A DNA stretch of 64,000 nucleotides from Voacanga thouarsii (GCA_026120185.1 JANUWF010001625.1:1-64000); one strand, 5' to 3'; numbered from the stretch's first letter, positions 46,114 through 58,930 are shown. Numbers and translations are program-made. Notes: a model not told the origin generated them from the sequence alone.

Positions 46114-47166
46114 TGATGTGAGCATTTGCATGTGTAAGAAAAATTTCAATCATTGTCCTCTACATACACAAGTTTTAATAATTAAAATGCTCAAAAGAAT
46201 TGTACAATACACACATATAGAGGTGAGTGCACCTATCGTGTAGTCTAGTGTCATTGGCAAGTATCGAAGAACCTTAGGGAACGGGGGTTGTCACACTTGC
46301 TTTCTTCTTTCCTCATTGTTTAGCCAAAAGTAAATGTGAGGTGTAAACTACTTATATGAGAAGAGCCGTTAAATTAATGTACATAGGAAAGAGCCACAAT
46401 ACCCCCAAGGAATAAGAAAGTGAAAAACTGATGCAACAAAGAGGAAGTCCCACACATAACACATACGAAATGAGTATCCCTTGAGCCCACAATTCTTAAT
46501 GCTAGGCACCGGGTTTAGCTAAATGTTAATCTTACCCTTTCTCGAGTTATGAGATTTCTACCCCTATGTTTGATTGATCGATATCTCTACCTAACCAACC
46601 AAGCCTAAAGGTGCATTAACCATTTCTCACCATCCCAAACCATCTAGAGATGACAAAATCCCTATCTCTAGGCAATTTCATAAATCCTTTGGTTATTAGC
46701 CCTAATTCCCAATCTCCCTCTCGGGTTAATTGAAAATGACAAATGCTAACCTAATCAAATGGTGTCCTATCCTCAACCCCATTTCTCGAAATCATTAAGG
46801 AAGAACAATCAATTGAAATGAATCAATCAAAACCCATTCAACCAAAGATAGCCAAATAACTAAATACCCAAGAACAAGAATCATATATCTAAGGAAAATA
46901 CACCATTCTCAAGTACAAAAATAGGGTACAACTCTTTATTACAATTAAAAATCCATTCTTAGCACAAGAATGCAAGAAATATTACAAAATATGTAGAAAG
47001 GCAAACTTATAGACAAGCTTTTCTTCTTTTTCCTCTTGTAATCCCTTCCTCTTCTTGGATCTCTTAGTCCTTCCCTCTTCTTAACACTCAAACTGTCAAG
47101 ATCTTGGGTTCCTGAGAGAAACCTTAGCCTTTTCCCAACTCTCCTCCTCTTATTTGGTGTGTAAAG

Positions 47167-47180
47167 AAAGCTTATATAAG
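47167..47180 (-). promoter_or_regulatory. TATA box of the second element's LTR
   Basis: Minus strand CCTTATATAAGC, ~755 bases from the LTR start, oriented with the LTR. The palindromic array lies immediately upstream of it. Confidence 0.6.
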
Positions 47181-47246
47181 GGTTTTAACGTCAAAAGGCT
47201 GCAAAATGTGCTCACAAAAAGCTTTCTCCGCATATATTTCTAGAAC

Positions 47247-47762
47247 CCAGGTAGGCTAGGGAAGAACTTCCCTAGCCCGCCTAGTTTCAGGAAAACTAGT
47301 CTAGGCAGGAACAAAAACGGGTGGTCTAGGGATGTTTCCCTAGGCCTCCATTCAAACGTATTATATATGGATATACGTATAAGACCAGGCAGCCTAGAAA
47401 AGTTCCCTAGGCTATGATGATTCTAGAAAATTTTGACATAAAAAATAGACACGAGGCCGGCTAGGAAAGTTGAAGTTCCTTAGCCTACCAACGAAACCAA
47501 GCTGTAACATATGTACTAAAGTTTGGCGGCCTAGGGATATTGAACTTCCTTGGCCGTGAGCATTTTGGACCCAAGTATACGTAAACATACCTGGTGGCCT
47601 AAGGAAGATCATATTCCCCAGGCCATGAGCATTCTAGAAACAAGAACATCTGCTAACAAGACTTGGTAGCCTAAGGAAGTTAAAGTTCCCAAGGCCGTGA
47701 ACATTCTAGACAAGTTATTTCTATGAACAAAAAGTGATGGCCAAGGGAATTCCCTTGGCTGC
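47247..47762 (-). repeat. Array of eight imperfect palindromes in U3
   Basis: Units near 47252, 47322, 47386, 47456, 47525, 47592, 47665 and 47737, 64-73 bases apart. Each has a stem such as GGCCTAGGGA ... TCCCTAGGCC with variable 3-10 base loop; the last is GGCCAAGGGAATTCCCTTGG, nearly perfect. Several spacers share GTGAGCATTCTAGA. The array ends 70 bases from the TATA box. Confidence 0.88.
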
Positions 47763-47935
47763 CTTCTTCTGGACAAATTTTTGCATGTTCTTCTTTTATT
47801 CTATTTTTGCTCTATTTCTTCCTTGTTCTTCTTTTTTCATCTTCACTTTATCCTTTCCATTTCCTAGCAAAACAAGGTGAGAATGGAGTGGTGAGTGGTG
47901 ATTTAAACAAGAATTTATCTCCATTAAAGCACAAA

Positions 47936-49440
47936 TATATATATCTACCCCCACTCTTAAATCTTTGCTTGTCCTTCAGCAAAACCAAAAAGTACTACCG
48001 GAAAAAAGATTTTCACATGATAAAATGGGACTTTTGAACATAAGTTAGCCTAGATGGTAAGGCTGTTATTTGCGTTTTGAGTTAAGAATCAAGTCCAACA
48101 CCCAATTACCTAAGCTAAATTTTTTTAAAACTAATAAATAATGACCGAAATAATCAAAGCCATCGAAGTTAAGTTAAACAATTCTATGCTCATTCAAGGT
48201 GTTCCATTTTGATTCTATAGGTTTCAAAGGCGAGTACAGTGATTTATATAAGGTAGATCCAATAAGTTAATTCTAAGGTCTATAATCTTCCAACCACAAA
48301 AGTCTAAAAAGACAAATAAAGGATTGGTCTATTAGCTCACTTTACTCTCTCAATTTTTTTTTTTCTATTTTTCTATTTCTTGTAGTAAAGTAGTGTAAAA
48401 GCCTAGTAAAGATATATAATAATGATTTTTCAACTATTGCATTACCTTGCTCTAAAAACATTTCTATATTTTGTTAATTAGACAAGGTAGTATAAGGGCC
48501 TAATAAAGATATAGATAAAGATTTTTCTACTTTTTTTAACCACCTTTGTTTAATTTTCTCACTGTTTTACCTCAATCCTCATTTACGCAACTGGAATAAG
48601 GACAAATTGAACAATCATAGAACAAAGATTAACCTAAAGTTTCATGCTTATACCTTATCACAACCACTACCTAAATTCCTAAGAAACAACATGGTGCCAC
48701 TTTTACTAAAACGTAAACAAGATTAATTTAAATTCTCAAGATCTAACTATTTCATTCCTAATGTACAAGTTTACCCAAAAATAAACTTATCCAATAGGTG
48801 TTAAATTTAATTCTCAAGCTAAAAGAGAGACAACAACAATACATTTAAGGCCCAACAAAGTCCAAAAATCAAAAAAGTTTTTGCCCTAAAATCATTCCTC
48901 AAAATCAACAAAAAATGGCCAAAAACATGTACAATTATTGCTCATGGCCCCAAAATCAAAATCATGACTCCTAAAAAAATGGCCCAAAACATGCACAATA
49001 GCTCATGGCCCCAAAATCATAAACAACTCCTTGCGCAATAAACTTGAAGAGAGTATAAGCCTAACCCCTCCCCCACACTTAAATTAGACAATGTCCTTAT
49101 TGGCATAAATATAACAATAACCACATCCAAATTGGACCAAAATAAAGAAAGAGGGAAAGAGGGCTAGTAATACTCCCCAAGTGATCGCATTTTTATTGTG
49201 AAGTGTAATCTTCAAGAATAAGAAAATAAGACTCTCAAAATAGGTGAAATATAGTAAATGTCAAACATAAGTAATAATACTCCAACATAACCAAAATAGA
49301 AATCTGAATCAAATATATACAAAATAGAATCCTAAAAGAAGAAAGGAATGGAAAAGCTAAAGTAAATGAGCCCCAAAAACCAAAAACCAAAATCAAATCT
49401 ATATCGTGTAAGATATAGTCCATTTTCTCAATGCTTCCTA
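47936..49440 (-). other. 3' non-coding region of the second Athila-like element
   Basis: Two G-rich tracts on the minus strand (47945-47965 and 49065-49080, GTGTGGGGGAG) flank AT-rich sequence aligned in blocks with 37360-38470. No env-like ORF is visible between this and pol, unlike the first element. Frames here (for example 49235-49465) overlap only the end of the integrase tail. Confidence 0.65.
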
Positions 49441-50480
49441 TATCATCTCCATGGTAGATTTTCAACTAGTTCCAATTAACTTTGAAGACTCCCTTTTCTG
49501 CATGAGATAGCTCCACTACTCCGAAGGGGGAAACCTTGGTCATCACGAATTGTCCAGACCACGTCGGTCTCACCTTTCCTGGAAATAGCCATAGTCTTGA
49601 ATCAAACAAAAGCACTTGATCACCCTTCTTGAATTCGTGACTTTATATGATGTGCTTGTCATGCCACTTTTTCATTTTCTTCTTGTAGATTCTTGAATTT
49701 TCATAAGCCATATTCCTCCATTCATCTAGCTTATTCAATTGAAGAAATCCCTTAGTTCTTACAGAGTTAAGACAAAAATTAATCAACTTAATAGCCAAAA
49801 AGGCTTTATACTCTACTTCTACATGTAAATGACATGTCTTTCCATAAACTAACCTATATGGAGTGGTTTCTATACGTGTCGTATATGTTGTCCTGTAAGC
49901 TCAAAGAACATCGTCCAATTTCACACTCCAATATTTCCTAGTATGGTTTACCACCTTTTCTAAAATTCTTTTTAGCTCTCTATTGACTACTTCAACTTGG
50001 ACACTAGTTTGGGGGTAATAGGGAGTAGCTAGCTTGTGAGTCACACCTAGATTATTTAGCACTCTCTCTAACTGATTATTTCAAATATGGGTTCCTCTAT
50101 CACTTGCTAGCACTCTAGGCACATTAAAGCGAGTAAAAATTTTCAAAAACTTAATCACCACTCTAGCATCATTTGTAGGTAATGCTCATGCTTCTACCTA
50201 CTTAGATATATAGTTAACAACCAACAAAAAATACTTATTACAAAAAAACTTGGAAAATGTACCATAAAGTCAATCCCTCAACAATTAAATATTTCATAGG
50301 CTTGGAAAATAGAAAGTGCCATCTCATGAGCTTTAGAGATATTACCTGCCTGCTGGCATTTATCACAACTAGTTACAAGCATGTATCATTAATATTTGAA
50401 GGCCAGTAGAATTTTGAGTCAAGGACCTTTCTTGTTGTCCCATTTAATTGATAATGCCCTCCTGCCAGTCCCTCATAACA
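49441..50480 (-). pseudogene. Integrase of the second Athila-like element
   Basis: Minus strand, broken by stops. The zinc-domain end CHQCQQAGNIS lies near 50320-50365. The core start GIDFM lies near 50265. The core end includes DRGTHI, NNLGVTHKLATPYYPQTSVQVEVVNRELKRILEKVV (49950-50060) and AYRTTYTTRIETTPYRLVYGKTCHL (49830-49900). The C-terminal part has YENSRIYKKKMKKWHDKHI, FKKGDQVLLFDSRLWLFPGKVRPTWSGQFVMTKVSPFG and FKVNW (49465-49710). Motif order and wording match Athila integrase. Confidence 0.85.
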
Positions 50481-50699
50481 ATGTTGAATAATATCCTGAG
50501 AATCAGTAGTGTCCATGCATCTTCGAATAACATGATCTGCATAAAAATAAATAAGAATAGATCATTCCAAAAGTAGTACTTCACTTTAGAAAAGAATTTC
50601 TTCCTCTGTGTGGAGTAAGTTCCTTAGGAAGGATCCCTACTGCGAGAAAGTTAGCATAGTCAGCAAACTGAGAGGAAATGGAATATTTACCCTCAACCT

Positions 50700-51351
50700 A
50701 CAACAATTGCTCTTTAGGAAAAATATCATTGATTTATTTTTCTTTTAGTGCTTGCAAAATGGGGTGTTTTAGCCTTGAGAGGTGATCTGCGGCTAAGTTT
50801 TCAGCTCATTTCTTATCCTTGATCTCAAAATCAAACTTCTGCAATTACAATACCCATCTAATCAATCTAAGCTTAGAGTTACGTTTAGCAAGAAGGTATT
50901 TTGGTGCAGAGTGATCAATGTAAACCACAACATTAGATAAGGTAAAGGCAAAATTTGTTAAAAGCAAACACTATTGTGAGCAACTCTTTTCCTACAGCAG
51001 TATAATTCTCTTGTGATGTGTGGGAGTTTTGCTGGCTAAGTGGATTGGCTGGAGGTGCTTGCCCTATCTTTGTCCAAGAACTACTCCAACTGTATAGTCA
51101 CTGGCATCACATATTAGCTCAAATGGGAGTGACCAATCTGGAACAATTAAAATAGGGGAGTTGATCAACTTTTCTTTCAATAATTCAAAAGCAGATAAGC
51201 AATTTTCTTCAAAATTAAACGGTGCATCCTTTTCAAGTTGGGAAGTAAGGGGGTTAAAAATTTTTGTGAAGTCTTTAATGAATCTTCTGTAGAAGCCTGC
51301 ATGCTCAAGAAAACTCCTAATGGCCCTCAGAGAAGTTGGTGGTGGAAGCAT
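50700..51351 (-). pseudogene. RNase H of the second Athila-like element
   Basis: 51064-51351 is open on the minus strand and encodes LPPPTSLRAIRSFLEHAGFYRRFIKDFTKI (RT thumb/connection) followed by DWSLPFELICDASDYTVGVVLGQR, with the first RNase H Asp in CDAS. Left of it, TAVGKELLTIVFA near 50955-51005 gives the Glu motif, then the rest decays by stops. Confidence 0.85.
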
Positions 51352-52060
51352 TTCAATAAGCTATATCTTGGCTTAATCAACCTCAATCTCTTTGTGTGAA
51401 ATCTTATGCCCTAAGACGATGCCCTCCTTGACTATAAAGTGACATTTCTCCCCATTTAACACCAAATTTGTCTCTTCATACCTTTTGAGTACTTTCTCTT
51501 AATTTTGCAAGCAAAGTTCAAAGGTATCCAAAGATAGAAAAATCATCCGCGAACACTTGTATTATATCTCCTACCAACCTTCGAAAATAGCCACCATACA
51601 TCTTTGAAAAGTTTCAAGTGCATTACACAATCTAAGAGCCATACTCCTATAAGCAAAAATCTCAAAATGGCAGGTGAAGCTAGTTTTCTTTTGATCTTCA
51701 GGGGCTATTGGGATCTAAAAGTTGCCAAAAAAAACCATCTAGGAAATAGTAGTACATGTGTCCAAATAACCTCTCTAACATCTGATCAATGAAAAGAAGG
51801 GGAAAATAGTCCATTCTTGTGGCATCATTTATCACATTCTCAATCTTGTGACAAGCCTCATTGGGATAAGCTCATTATTTTCTTTAGGTGCCACTGGCAT
51901 ACCCCCTTTCTTTGGTACTACTTCTTAGGGCTTACCCACATACTGTCTAAGATGGGGCATACAATTCTAGCATCCAACAGCTTAATTACATTGCCCTTAA
52001 CTACTTCCTTCACATTTGGGTTCAATCTCTATTAGGGTTGTACTACAGGCTTTGCATCAT
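51352..52060 (-). pseudogene. Reverse transcriptase of the second Athila-like element
   Basis: Minus strand. The N-terminal part has RLNPNVKEVVKGNVIKLLDA (51970-52030), GMPVAPKENNELIP and then MALRLCNALETFQRCMVAIFEG (51580-51645, usually A-P-A-T-F-Q). The catalytic box is FADDFSIFG near 51535-51560, with both Asp present. Frameshifts and stops break every block. Confidence 0.83.
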
Positions 52061-52327
52061 CCTCAAGTAAGATCTCGTGGTTGCAGAATGAGGGAGTGAT
52101 TCCTTTAATATCTTTGAGTTTCCATGCTATAGCTTTTTGTGACCCTGAAGCATTTGTACCAACTATAGCTTTTGCCCTTCCTTCAGGTCTCTTGCAAGTA
52201 TCATTGGTAAATTGTTCCTTAGGGCCAAAAATACATACTTAAGATGATCTAAAAGTTCTTTCAGTTCTAGCTCGGATGGGTCCTCAATGGATGATCTTAT
52301 TCTCCCAAGGCATAATCCCTCAATTAC

Positions 52328-53043
52328 TTAAAAAACTATTAGTTTTGATTTATCATTGATGTTCTCCACAAGTGACAAAATTTCTTGGTGACACTGTTCC
52401 ACAACTTCCACCTGACTATCTTCAGTCCATTGAACAATGTTTTGTTGGAAAAATTTAGAAATGCAATCATCTAGAATATCAATCCTAAAACAATCATCTT
52501 GTGAAGAAGGATGTTTTATACTATTTAAAAGTCTTATGGTAACTTTCTCTTCCTCAACCATTAATATCAACATTCCCTCATGAACATCTGTAATAGCTTT
52601 TAAAGAAGATAGAAAAGGCCTGCCTAGGATCAATTAGACCTTGGAGTCTTCATCCATATCAAGAATAATAAAGTTAATTGGAAAAATGAATTTATCAACC
52701 TGAACAAGCACATCTTCCACAACCCCTTTAGGATATTTGATGGCCCTATCTGCCAATTGAATACTTATTCTAGTGGGTTTTGGTTCCCTTGTGCCCAATT
52801 TATAAAAAGGTTGTAAGGTAGCAAGTTGATACTAGCTCCTAAATATGCCAATGCTATGCCAAAAGTGGTACTCCTTACTACACAAGGAATGAAAAAACTT
52901 CTTGGATCCTTCAATTGTTGTGGCAGTTTTTCTTTATGTTGGAGGAGGGTAGAACATTCTTTATTCATGGTAATAGTAGAAAATTCTTCTAACTTTCTTT
53001 TGTTGGATATGATATCTTTCAAAAACTTAGCATACTTGGGCAT
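52328..53043 (-). pseudogene. Protease of the second Athila-like element
   Basis: Minus strand. 52765-53043 encodes MPKYAKFLKDIISNKRKLEE, then SFFIPCVVRSTTFGIALAYLGASINLLP; the active-site motif is Y-L-G-A-S where Athila has D-L-G-A-S, so the catalytic Asp is lost. 52328-52633 encodes ILGRPFLSSLKAITDVHEGMLILMV, the second conserved half (the Ile-Leu-Gly-Arg-Pro-Phe-Leu block). Confidence 0.87.
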
Positions 53044-53640
53044 CTGCGATAGGGCCTCAACAAGTGGAAGATTGATCTATAGCTGTTTGAATAATTCCAA
53101 GAACTTTTTAAATTGCTCCTCATCTTTTCCTTTCTTTAAACGATCCGGGTATGGCACAGAAGAGGGATGTTTATGCCTTTCTTTCTTTTTCATTCCTGAT
53201 GTCTCAAGTGGAGGGGTTGTCTTTTTGTTTCCCTTGATGGCATTGCAAGTGAGTTTTGTTCCTTATCTTGTAGCTCTCTTATTTTTCCTTCATCATCATC
53301 CTTGTTCAATGGTAACACGGGGTTAGTTAGTTCCTTACCACTTCTCAATGGGATTGCTTCAACAAGTTCATGGAAAGCATAATCATCAAAATCCTTAACA
53401 AATACTCTATTCTAATCTCCTAGATTTTGGATAAGTGCCTCTTGATGCCGTATCAAACCCTCTATCTCCCCAAAATGTGAAATGGCTAAAATAGCAAATT
53501 GCTCTAAAAGTTTCTCGAGTGATGACCCATAGCTTGATTCAAAAATCCCAAGAATATTATTAACCCCCTCACTTTGACAACCATCTCAAAAGTCATTCCC
53601 CCAACACCAGAAACCTTCCCCGCACCATTATCCATATCAC
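53044..53640 (-). pseudogene. Gag remnant of the second Athila-like element
   Basis: Minus strand translation gives a start-like MDNGAGKVSG near 53630 and, near 53060-53160, the gag tail preceding protease (basic and Phe/Lys-rich, EEQFKKF-like). The gag core found at 42258-43021 in the other element is missing, so most of gag is deleted. The plus-strand 166-residue frame at 52826-53326 is its antisense shadow. Confidence 0.6.
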
Positions 53641-54309
53641 AATTTCAAATCAACCTAGCAAAAAATTTATAAATAAAATAAATTGATAGACTAGAATTCC
53701 TCAAAAGGATAATAGTAAATCTAAAATTCTGAAAATATTCATTAACCTTCAAAATTGCATACCCAAAAATAAATTTCATGACAAAGCAATGATTTTTAGT
53801 TTCCAAAAGATTAACAAAAATTCCAAGTCCAAAAGATTATTCATTTATCAAATAAAAACACAAAATAAAATTTCTCCCAAAATAGCCTCTAACCTTCAAA
53901 TTATAATGCATAATCCAAATGAGATAAAAAAAAAAAAAATTCCATTCCCCACAAAAATGAACAAAGATTAGGCATAAATCCAAAAGCAATTCCACAAAAC
54001 AAATTTACATACGCAAAACATACATCCTATATCATGTTTCTCTCTTTACCCTTAAAATCTCAATTTCAACAAAAAAAAAAAAAAAAGAAGTGAGTTTCAT
54101 CTCACCAAACCAATCAATCTCCAATTTTCAAACCAAAGACTCCAACACCATGAATTACGCACCAAAAATCTCCACATCCAACAAATTCCTCCGAAAAACA
54201 TTCTTACTCGACCAATTAAAGAACAACATATAAATAAATAATCCAATAAATGAAATTGAAGTTATTCAACTATCCAAATGAAGAGATTGTACAACAACAA
54301 TACAACAAT
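53641..54309 (-). other. 5' leader of the second Athila-like element
   Basis: AT-rich, with poly-A runs near 53930 and 54075. Aligns in blocks with 43020-43500. ACAAT at 54305-54309 is the TSD of the following solo LTR. No coding domain. Confidence 0.6.
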
Positions 54310-54521
54310 TGTGAGACCCCAGTCAAAACCAACCTTAGAGTAAGGGGGTTGGAATGCATATCATAATTTATTGCATGTTTAAATATATTTTTAAATGATT
54401 TTCTATGCTTCGGATTTGAGTTTTATTGTCTTGGACGCTTGTTGGTGAGTATTGAGTGAGAAGGGCAAAATGGTAATTTCTGCTTGAGGTGAAAATAGGA
54501 AGATAGCTTGAGGATTGAATA

Positions 54522-54524
<3 letters not shown>

Positions 54525-54561
<37 letters not shown>
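54525..54561. repeat. (TA)n microsatellite
   Basis: Pure TA repeat replacing the poly-T tract that the other LTRs have at this place. Confidence 0.95.
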
Positions 54562-54564
<3 letters not shown>

Positions 54565-54581
54565 GATAAATAAGAATAAGA

Positions 54582-54650
54582 GTTGTTGGGGTTTAGTGGT
54601 TAGAGCATTAGAATTAATTCTTGAGGTCTTAAGTTCAAATTCCATCATAG
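54582..54650 (+). ncRNA. tRNA-like module with A and B boxes (solo LTR, plus)
   Basis: Box A GGGTTTAGTGGT (first base changed) and box B AGTTCAAATTCC with the same 43-base spacing. T-arm slightly weakened compared with the other copies. Confidence 0.65.
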
Positions 54651-56269
54651 GAGCTTTAGCTTGGTTAAATTTTGTTTTTGCTTGGGAAGTAATAATTTCG
54701 GCTTTATGTGCTTAGAGTAGGGTAGTGATGTTGTCCTAAGAGAGACATGTTAGGAGTATCTTCATCCTACTCCATTGCCCTACTCGAATTTTCTAAGAGG
54801 AATTCATTTTTCCTTGATTTTTGATTTTCCTTATTTCTCAACTCTTTAGTTTGATCAAGTTGTCTAGCCATTTTTTTTTTAGAAATTTCAGTAAAGTGTT
54901 GTAACTTTGTAGGATCGAAATGTCTTAGTGAAAGACTTCTTATGGTCTGAAAATGTGGAAGAGTTGTAGGAGATTCCAAGAGGATAAAACCCTCTAGTGA
55001 AGTTGCTAAAAATTCACTCTAGCTAAGTTCATCTTCCTTCTTGGAATGAGCTGAAATTTTCTAGCTTATTGCGCCTTCAAGGTGTCGAGATTCTTAGATA
55101 ACATTCCCTCCCAAATGCTGCAAGAAAAATAGTCTTTTGGATTAGCTTACAACCTTAATTTGTTGGCCATTTTCGGACTGCCCAAAGATGGAACGAAACC
55201 AGGAAAAATTCCTGTACAAATCGCAACTTTGAGAGCCCAAAACCAAGCTGTTTTCTTCCAGATTTTATTCAGCACCTTAGCCATGTTTTTCCTCCGTGAA
55301 GAAGGCTGGAAACCAGCCTTGAAAGCCCCTAAAATTCACCTTCAATATCTCTGCAAGTTGGCTGGAAAATGGCAGCCGAAAAACTGTCCAGAAATTTCAG
55401 CTCAGCGAAAATTATGTGCAGTCCACTGTCCAACTTTGTTTCCTAATTCTCTTCCAGCTGAAACACCATCCTTGTTTTGTATAAACTTCCCATAAACCTC
55501 CAGTAACTAAGCTCCATTATTCCCCTTAAGCTTCTGCACGAAATTCAGACATGGCTACCCGAAAATCTCTCCAACAAATCCCTGCAATCATGCTTGATTG
55601 ATTAGCAAATTTTCAACCACCATAGTTTAGCAACCTTCCATAATATATCCCTCAAATAACCAGACTTTTTCCCCAGCATTATGCACCTTGTTTTCGGCCA
55701 CCATAAGCTACCTTAAACCAGCTTTCATCCCACCGAAATTTTGCTCAAAACAGTTAGCCATGGCAGACTTCCAAAGCTCTCTAATAATCAAGATATTCTA
55801 GGATATTTAGTTTCCAAATTTGCTTCCTAAAAATATTCTTCAATGATTTTAACAACTAGCCTTTCCTTTTCCCTTTGAAATCAGAGAACCATCTTCCTAA
55901 ACCCTACAGAAAATTCGGCAGCCCTAGTTCTCATAGAATTTCGGCAGCTGCAAATCAAATTCTCTCAAATTTCTTCAACCTTCAAGAATACACACAATAC
56001 ACCAAGAACACCTACTTCTTCCTTTTACCTAATACCCCTCCAAACCACTTCAAATCTTCTCTAAAATCTGTAAATTTGACCTACTCACTATCCTGAGTCC
56101 ATCAACACCATTCTTAAAATCAAACTCCACAAACCAACTCGCTAGATCGGATCAAAACCAGAAAATTCTTTGAAGGTTCAAGAACACCTTCAAGGTAGGT
56201 TTGTTCTAACAACTTCATCTTCTCCAATTTTGATCTCTAGTGAAAATATATATGAATAAACATGCTAAT

Positions 56270-56271
<2 letters not shown>

Positions 56272-56337
<66 letters not shown>
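56272..56337 (+). repeat. (CT)n microsatellite, longest copy
   Basis: 66 bases of uninterrupted CT repeat. Further TCTCTCTC follows shortly after. Confidence 0.97.
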
Positions 56338-56339
<2 letters not shown>

Positions 56340-57008
56340 GGCTGAAACTCTCTCTCTTGGCCGGATGGCTTCTTCTTCCATGGCCATGCTCCCTCCATCT
56401 TCCTTGGACGATTTTAGGCATCTAGGAATTGAGATCCATTCTAAACTCCTTCAAGGTATTCATCAACCAAGTAAGTCCCTTCAATCTTTCTTTTAAACTC
56501 TAGATTCATGTCTCTAGGATGATGATGATAGAAGGTGGATTGTAATAGGATTTGAGTATGTATTGTTGAGATTGAAGCATGAATATATGTATGATTGTGA
56601 AGGAGATGGGATTTGTGCATGGAAGGATTATCCTGGTTGTTTGTATGATGATTTGAGGTTTGATGCATGTTACCATGTCATAGGTAGTATTTGTCATGAA
56701 GTATGCTAAAGATTATGTCACATTTGGTGAATAGGATTTATATTCATGTTAGATTATTGAAGCCATGATCATATTTATGCTAGTAGAGGTTAGATCATGT
56801 CTTGATAAATTTAGATCTATGCTTATATGCATGATTTGGATGGTTTGATGAATTGAAGGATTGTATATGTTCATGATTGTGAATAGCCATGGAAATATGA
56901 TCATGACCAAGTTGTCCCGAAACTAAATTTTATTTCTTCAAATAAAATATTTAATATTATGATTTTTGTCTAGTAATTTCGAAAAAACCCTAGGAAGGGT
57001 AGAATTGG

Positions 57009-57014
<6 letters not shown>

Positions 57015-57041
<27 letters not shown>
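57015..57041. repeat. (TA)n microsatellite
   Basis: About thirteen TA units; the corresponding position in the other LTRs has a TATATATA run of about 10 bases. Confidence 0.9.
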
Positions 57042-57045
<4 letters not shown>

Positions 57046-58716
57046 GGATATTTTAGTCAAATAAATAATAACTCTTACTAAAAATAAAATATATAGATAT
57101 TATATAAAGTAATGAAACAACTAAAGCCTTTTATGGAAATAATCATAATTAGTAAAATACTTATTATTGTAAATTTAATTATTATCTTTTAATCAAAGCC
57201 TATTAAAACTTATTTATTATTTTTCAAGCAAAACTCATTAAAATTCATTTTCAACTAACTTTGGTTATCAATTATTTTCTAACAACTAAATTATTAATAA
57301 ACCATTATTTTTCCTAAAAACACCTAAGACTCTTCATCTAATAAACTTTAAATTTTCTTATAAATATTTAAACCTTTAACTTATTAGTATTTATTTCCCA
57401 GAACAGTAATTATTTTAAATATCAAATTACCCTTAGCTTACAAACCTATTTACTTGTTGTTTGGCGTTAAAGCTTGGGACACTAGGATCATGATAGTAGT
57501 GAGTGGAGTTAATTTAAAATTGAGGAAGTGGATTGTGGCTTGAGATTGATTGTGGTTTGTTTTTGCCATGCGGGGTTAGGTCAACTGTTGGAGACCTATT
57601 CTTGTGAGCGAGGATTAGGTAAGCTCCTGCATAAAACCTGATTGATGAAAAGTGTTAAATTATGGCAAGTCAAATGTAGAGTGCATGGACACTCATTTTT
57701 GTAAAGGCAATTGAGGGTTGTCTCCTGTTTTATTTCCGATAAATGATTCATCTGAAAATTAATAGGCATATTTACTCAAACTCAAAACTCTTTCTAAAAC
57801 TGTTTTTGACAAAGATTTTCGAAACCCTTAATTGCCATGTTCAAGTAGAACTGTGTTTTGTTCATTTTTCCCAAGTGGGATACGTTACGTTGAGTACTCA
57901 ATAAGGGTGGACTGCTAGGGCTAGTCTTTGAAGGGTTAGGGTAAGTCTCTCAGTAGGTGGCCACCTCTGAGGGGTGAGTCCTTCACGGATGAGATGTCAG
58001 TCCAGTAGGTCGTGCCGGTCCGAGCTAGCAGTTGGTTTTATTTCAGTCAAGTGACTATATTTTGCCGGAATGGACACCCGGTTGTTGTTGGGTATAGAGA
58101 ATGAGGAGTATCTTGCCCGGTAGGCCGATCACCTACCTATTGTCAGTTTGCACAAAGTGTCGGCATTCTGACCGGTTGTGGGGCCCAATGTGTGGTAACC
58201 TATAATCATTTATTTCGAGTGGTTGATTTTATTGATTATGTATGCTTGGAAGAGCCAAAACACCACTCTTGCTTTTGACTAATGTTTATTGCTTGCCAGT
58301 AATTATTTTGTAAAGATTTCATACTTTGCATCCACGAACTGATTTCACTGAACACCCAAAGCACACACAGACTTATTGAGATTTTTGTCTCATCACCCAT
58401 TTTACCATGATTTCAGGGCGATCCTGTTATGGGGATGAGTAGCTAGATTATGCCTGCTTTGGAAGATTTTTTGATGATTTATTTTTGCGAAATGTTTTGG
58501 GGAGATGAGAGTGGATAAATTTTTATTACAGATTTGTTTTTGGTATTTTGGGATTTATCCTTGGATTGATATTTATTTTGGGATGTAATAAATTTTAAGT
58601 TTAAGTATCATTTATATTCCGCTATTTCATTTGTGTGACCTAGTTATAAAGACTCCTTATCCTTTGGACGGGGCGACATCCCCGGCCCTGGTGGGCTTAG
58701 GTAGCGGGGTGGTACA

Positions 58717-58930
58717 ACAATGATCAAAGAAAAATTCTTCAAATACAATCTTGGCAACACAACAACAACAAAGAGTGTTCAAATACAATTTTTGACCAAA
58801 ATGAAATACAATCACAACACACATACAAACAACTATTCCCAAACAAGTTAGTGATATGCACAAGTGTATAGACAATTACAAGGCTAAATAAAAAAGAATT
58901 AAAAATTTTAAAATGTAACCCACACCGTCC
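58717..58930 (-). other. Leader of the second Athila-like element, PBS-proximal
   Basis: Remainder of the 5' leader, matching 44950-45070 of the other element in blocks (ACAATCAAGTTAGT / AACAAGTTAGTG). It forms the whole spacer between the two opposing solo LTRs together with the PBS and 44 bases of LTR. Confidence 0.65.

Larger units (their letters stand above)
46114..47935 (-). mobile_element. Athila-like 3' LTR of the second element
   Basis: Plus strand TGATGTGAGC ... TTAAAGCACA, 1822 bp. Its first bases match the LTR start at 58952 (TGATGTGTGTAGTTGCATGTGTAAG), pairing the two as LTRs of one element whose pol lies at 49441-53640. The U3 half carries eight palindromic units (47247-47762) and a TATA box at 47167. 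A G-rich polypurine-type tract follows at 47945-47960 on the minus strand. Confidence 0.82.
54310..58716 (+). mobile_element. Tekay/Del-like solo LTR, plus strand, TSD ACAAT
   Basis: 4407 bp, TGTGAGACCCC ... GCGGGGTGGTACA, with perfect TSDs ACAAT at 54305-54309 and 58717-58721. Same layout as the LTRs of the complete element: at the poly-T position there is instead a TA microsatellite (54525-54561), then the tRNA-like module, a CT microsatellite (56272-56337), another TA run (57015-57041) and a single ACAAAGTGT motif near 58150. No internal domains. Frames here are low-complexity (RERERE, YIYIYI) or LTR-internal with no product. Confidence 0.95.

Noticed and set aside
52826..53326. 166-residue plus-strand frame
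   Set aside because: Antisense to the Athila-like protease and gag tail, which are recognisable on the minus strand.
54403..54715. Frames with (YI)n on both strands
   Set aside because: Products of the TA microsatellite; the rest is antisense of the LTR and tRNA-like module.
56215..56425. Frames with (RE)n and (SL)n
   Set aside because: Products of the CT microsatellite in the solo LTR.
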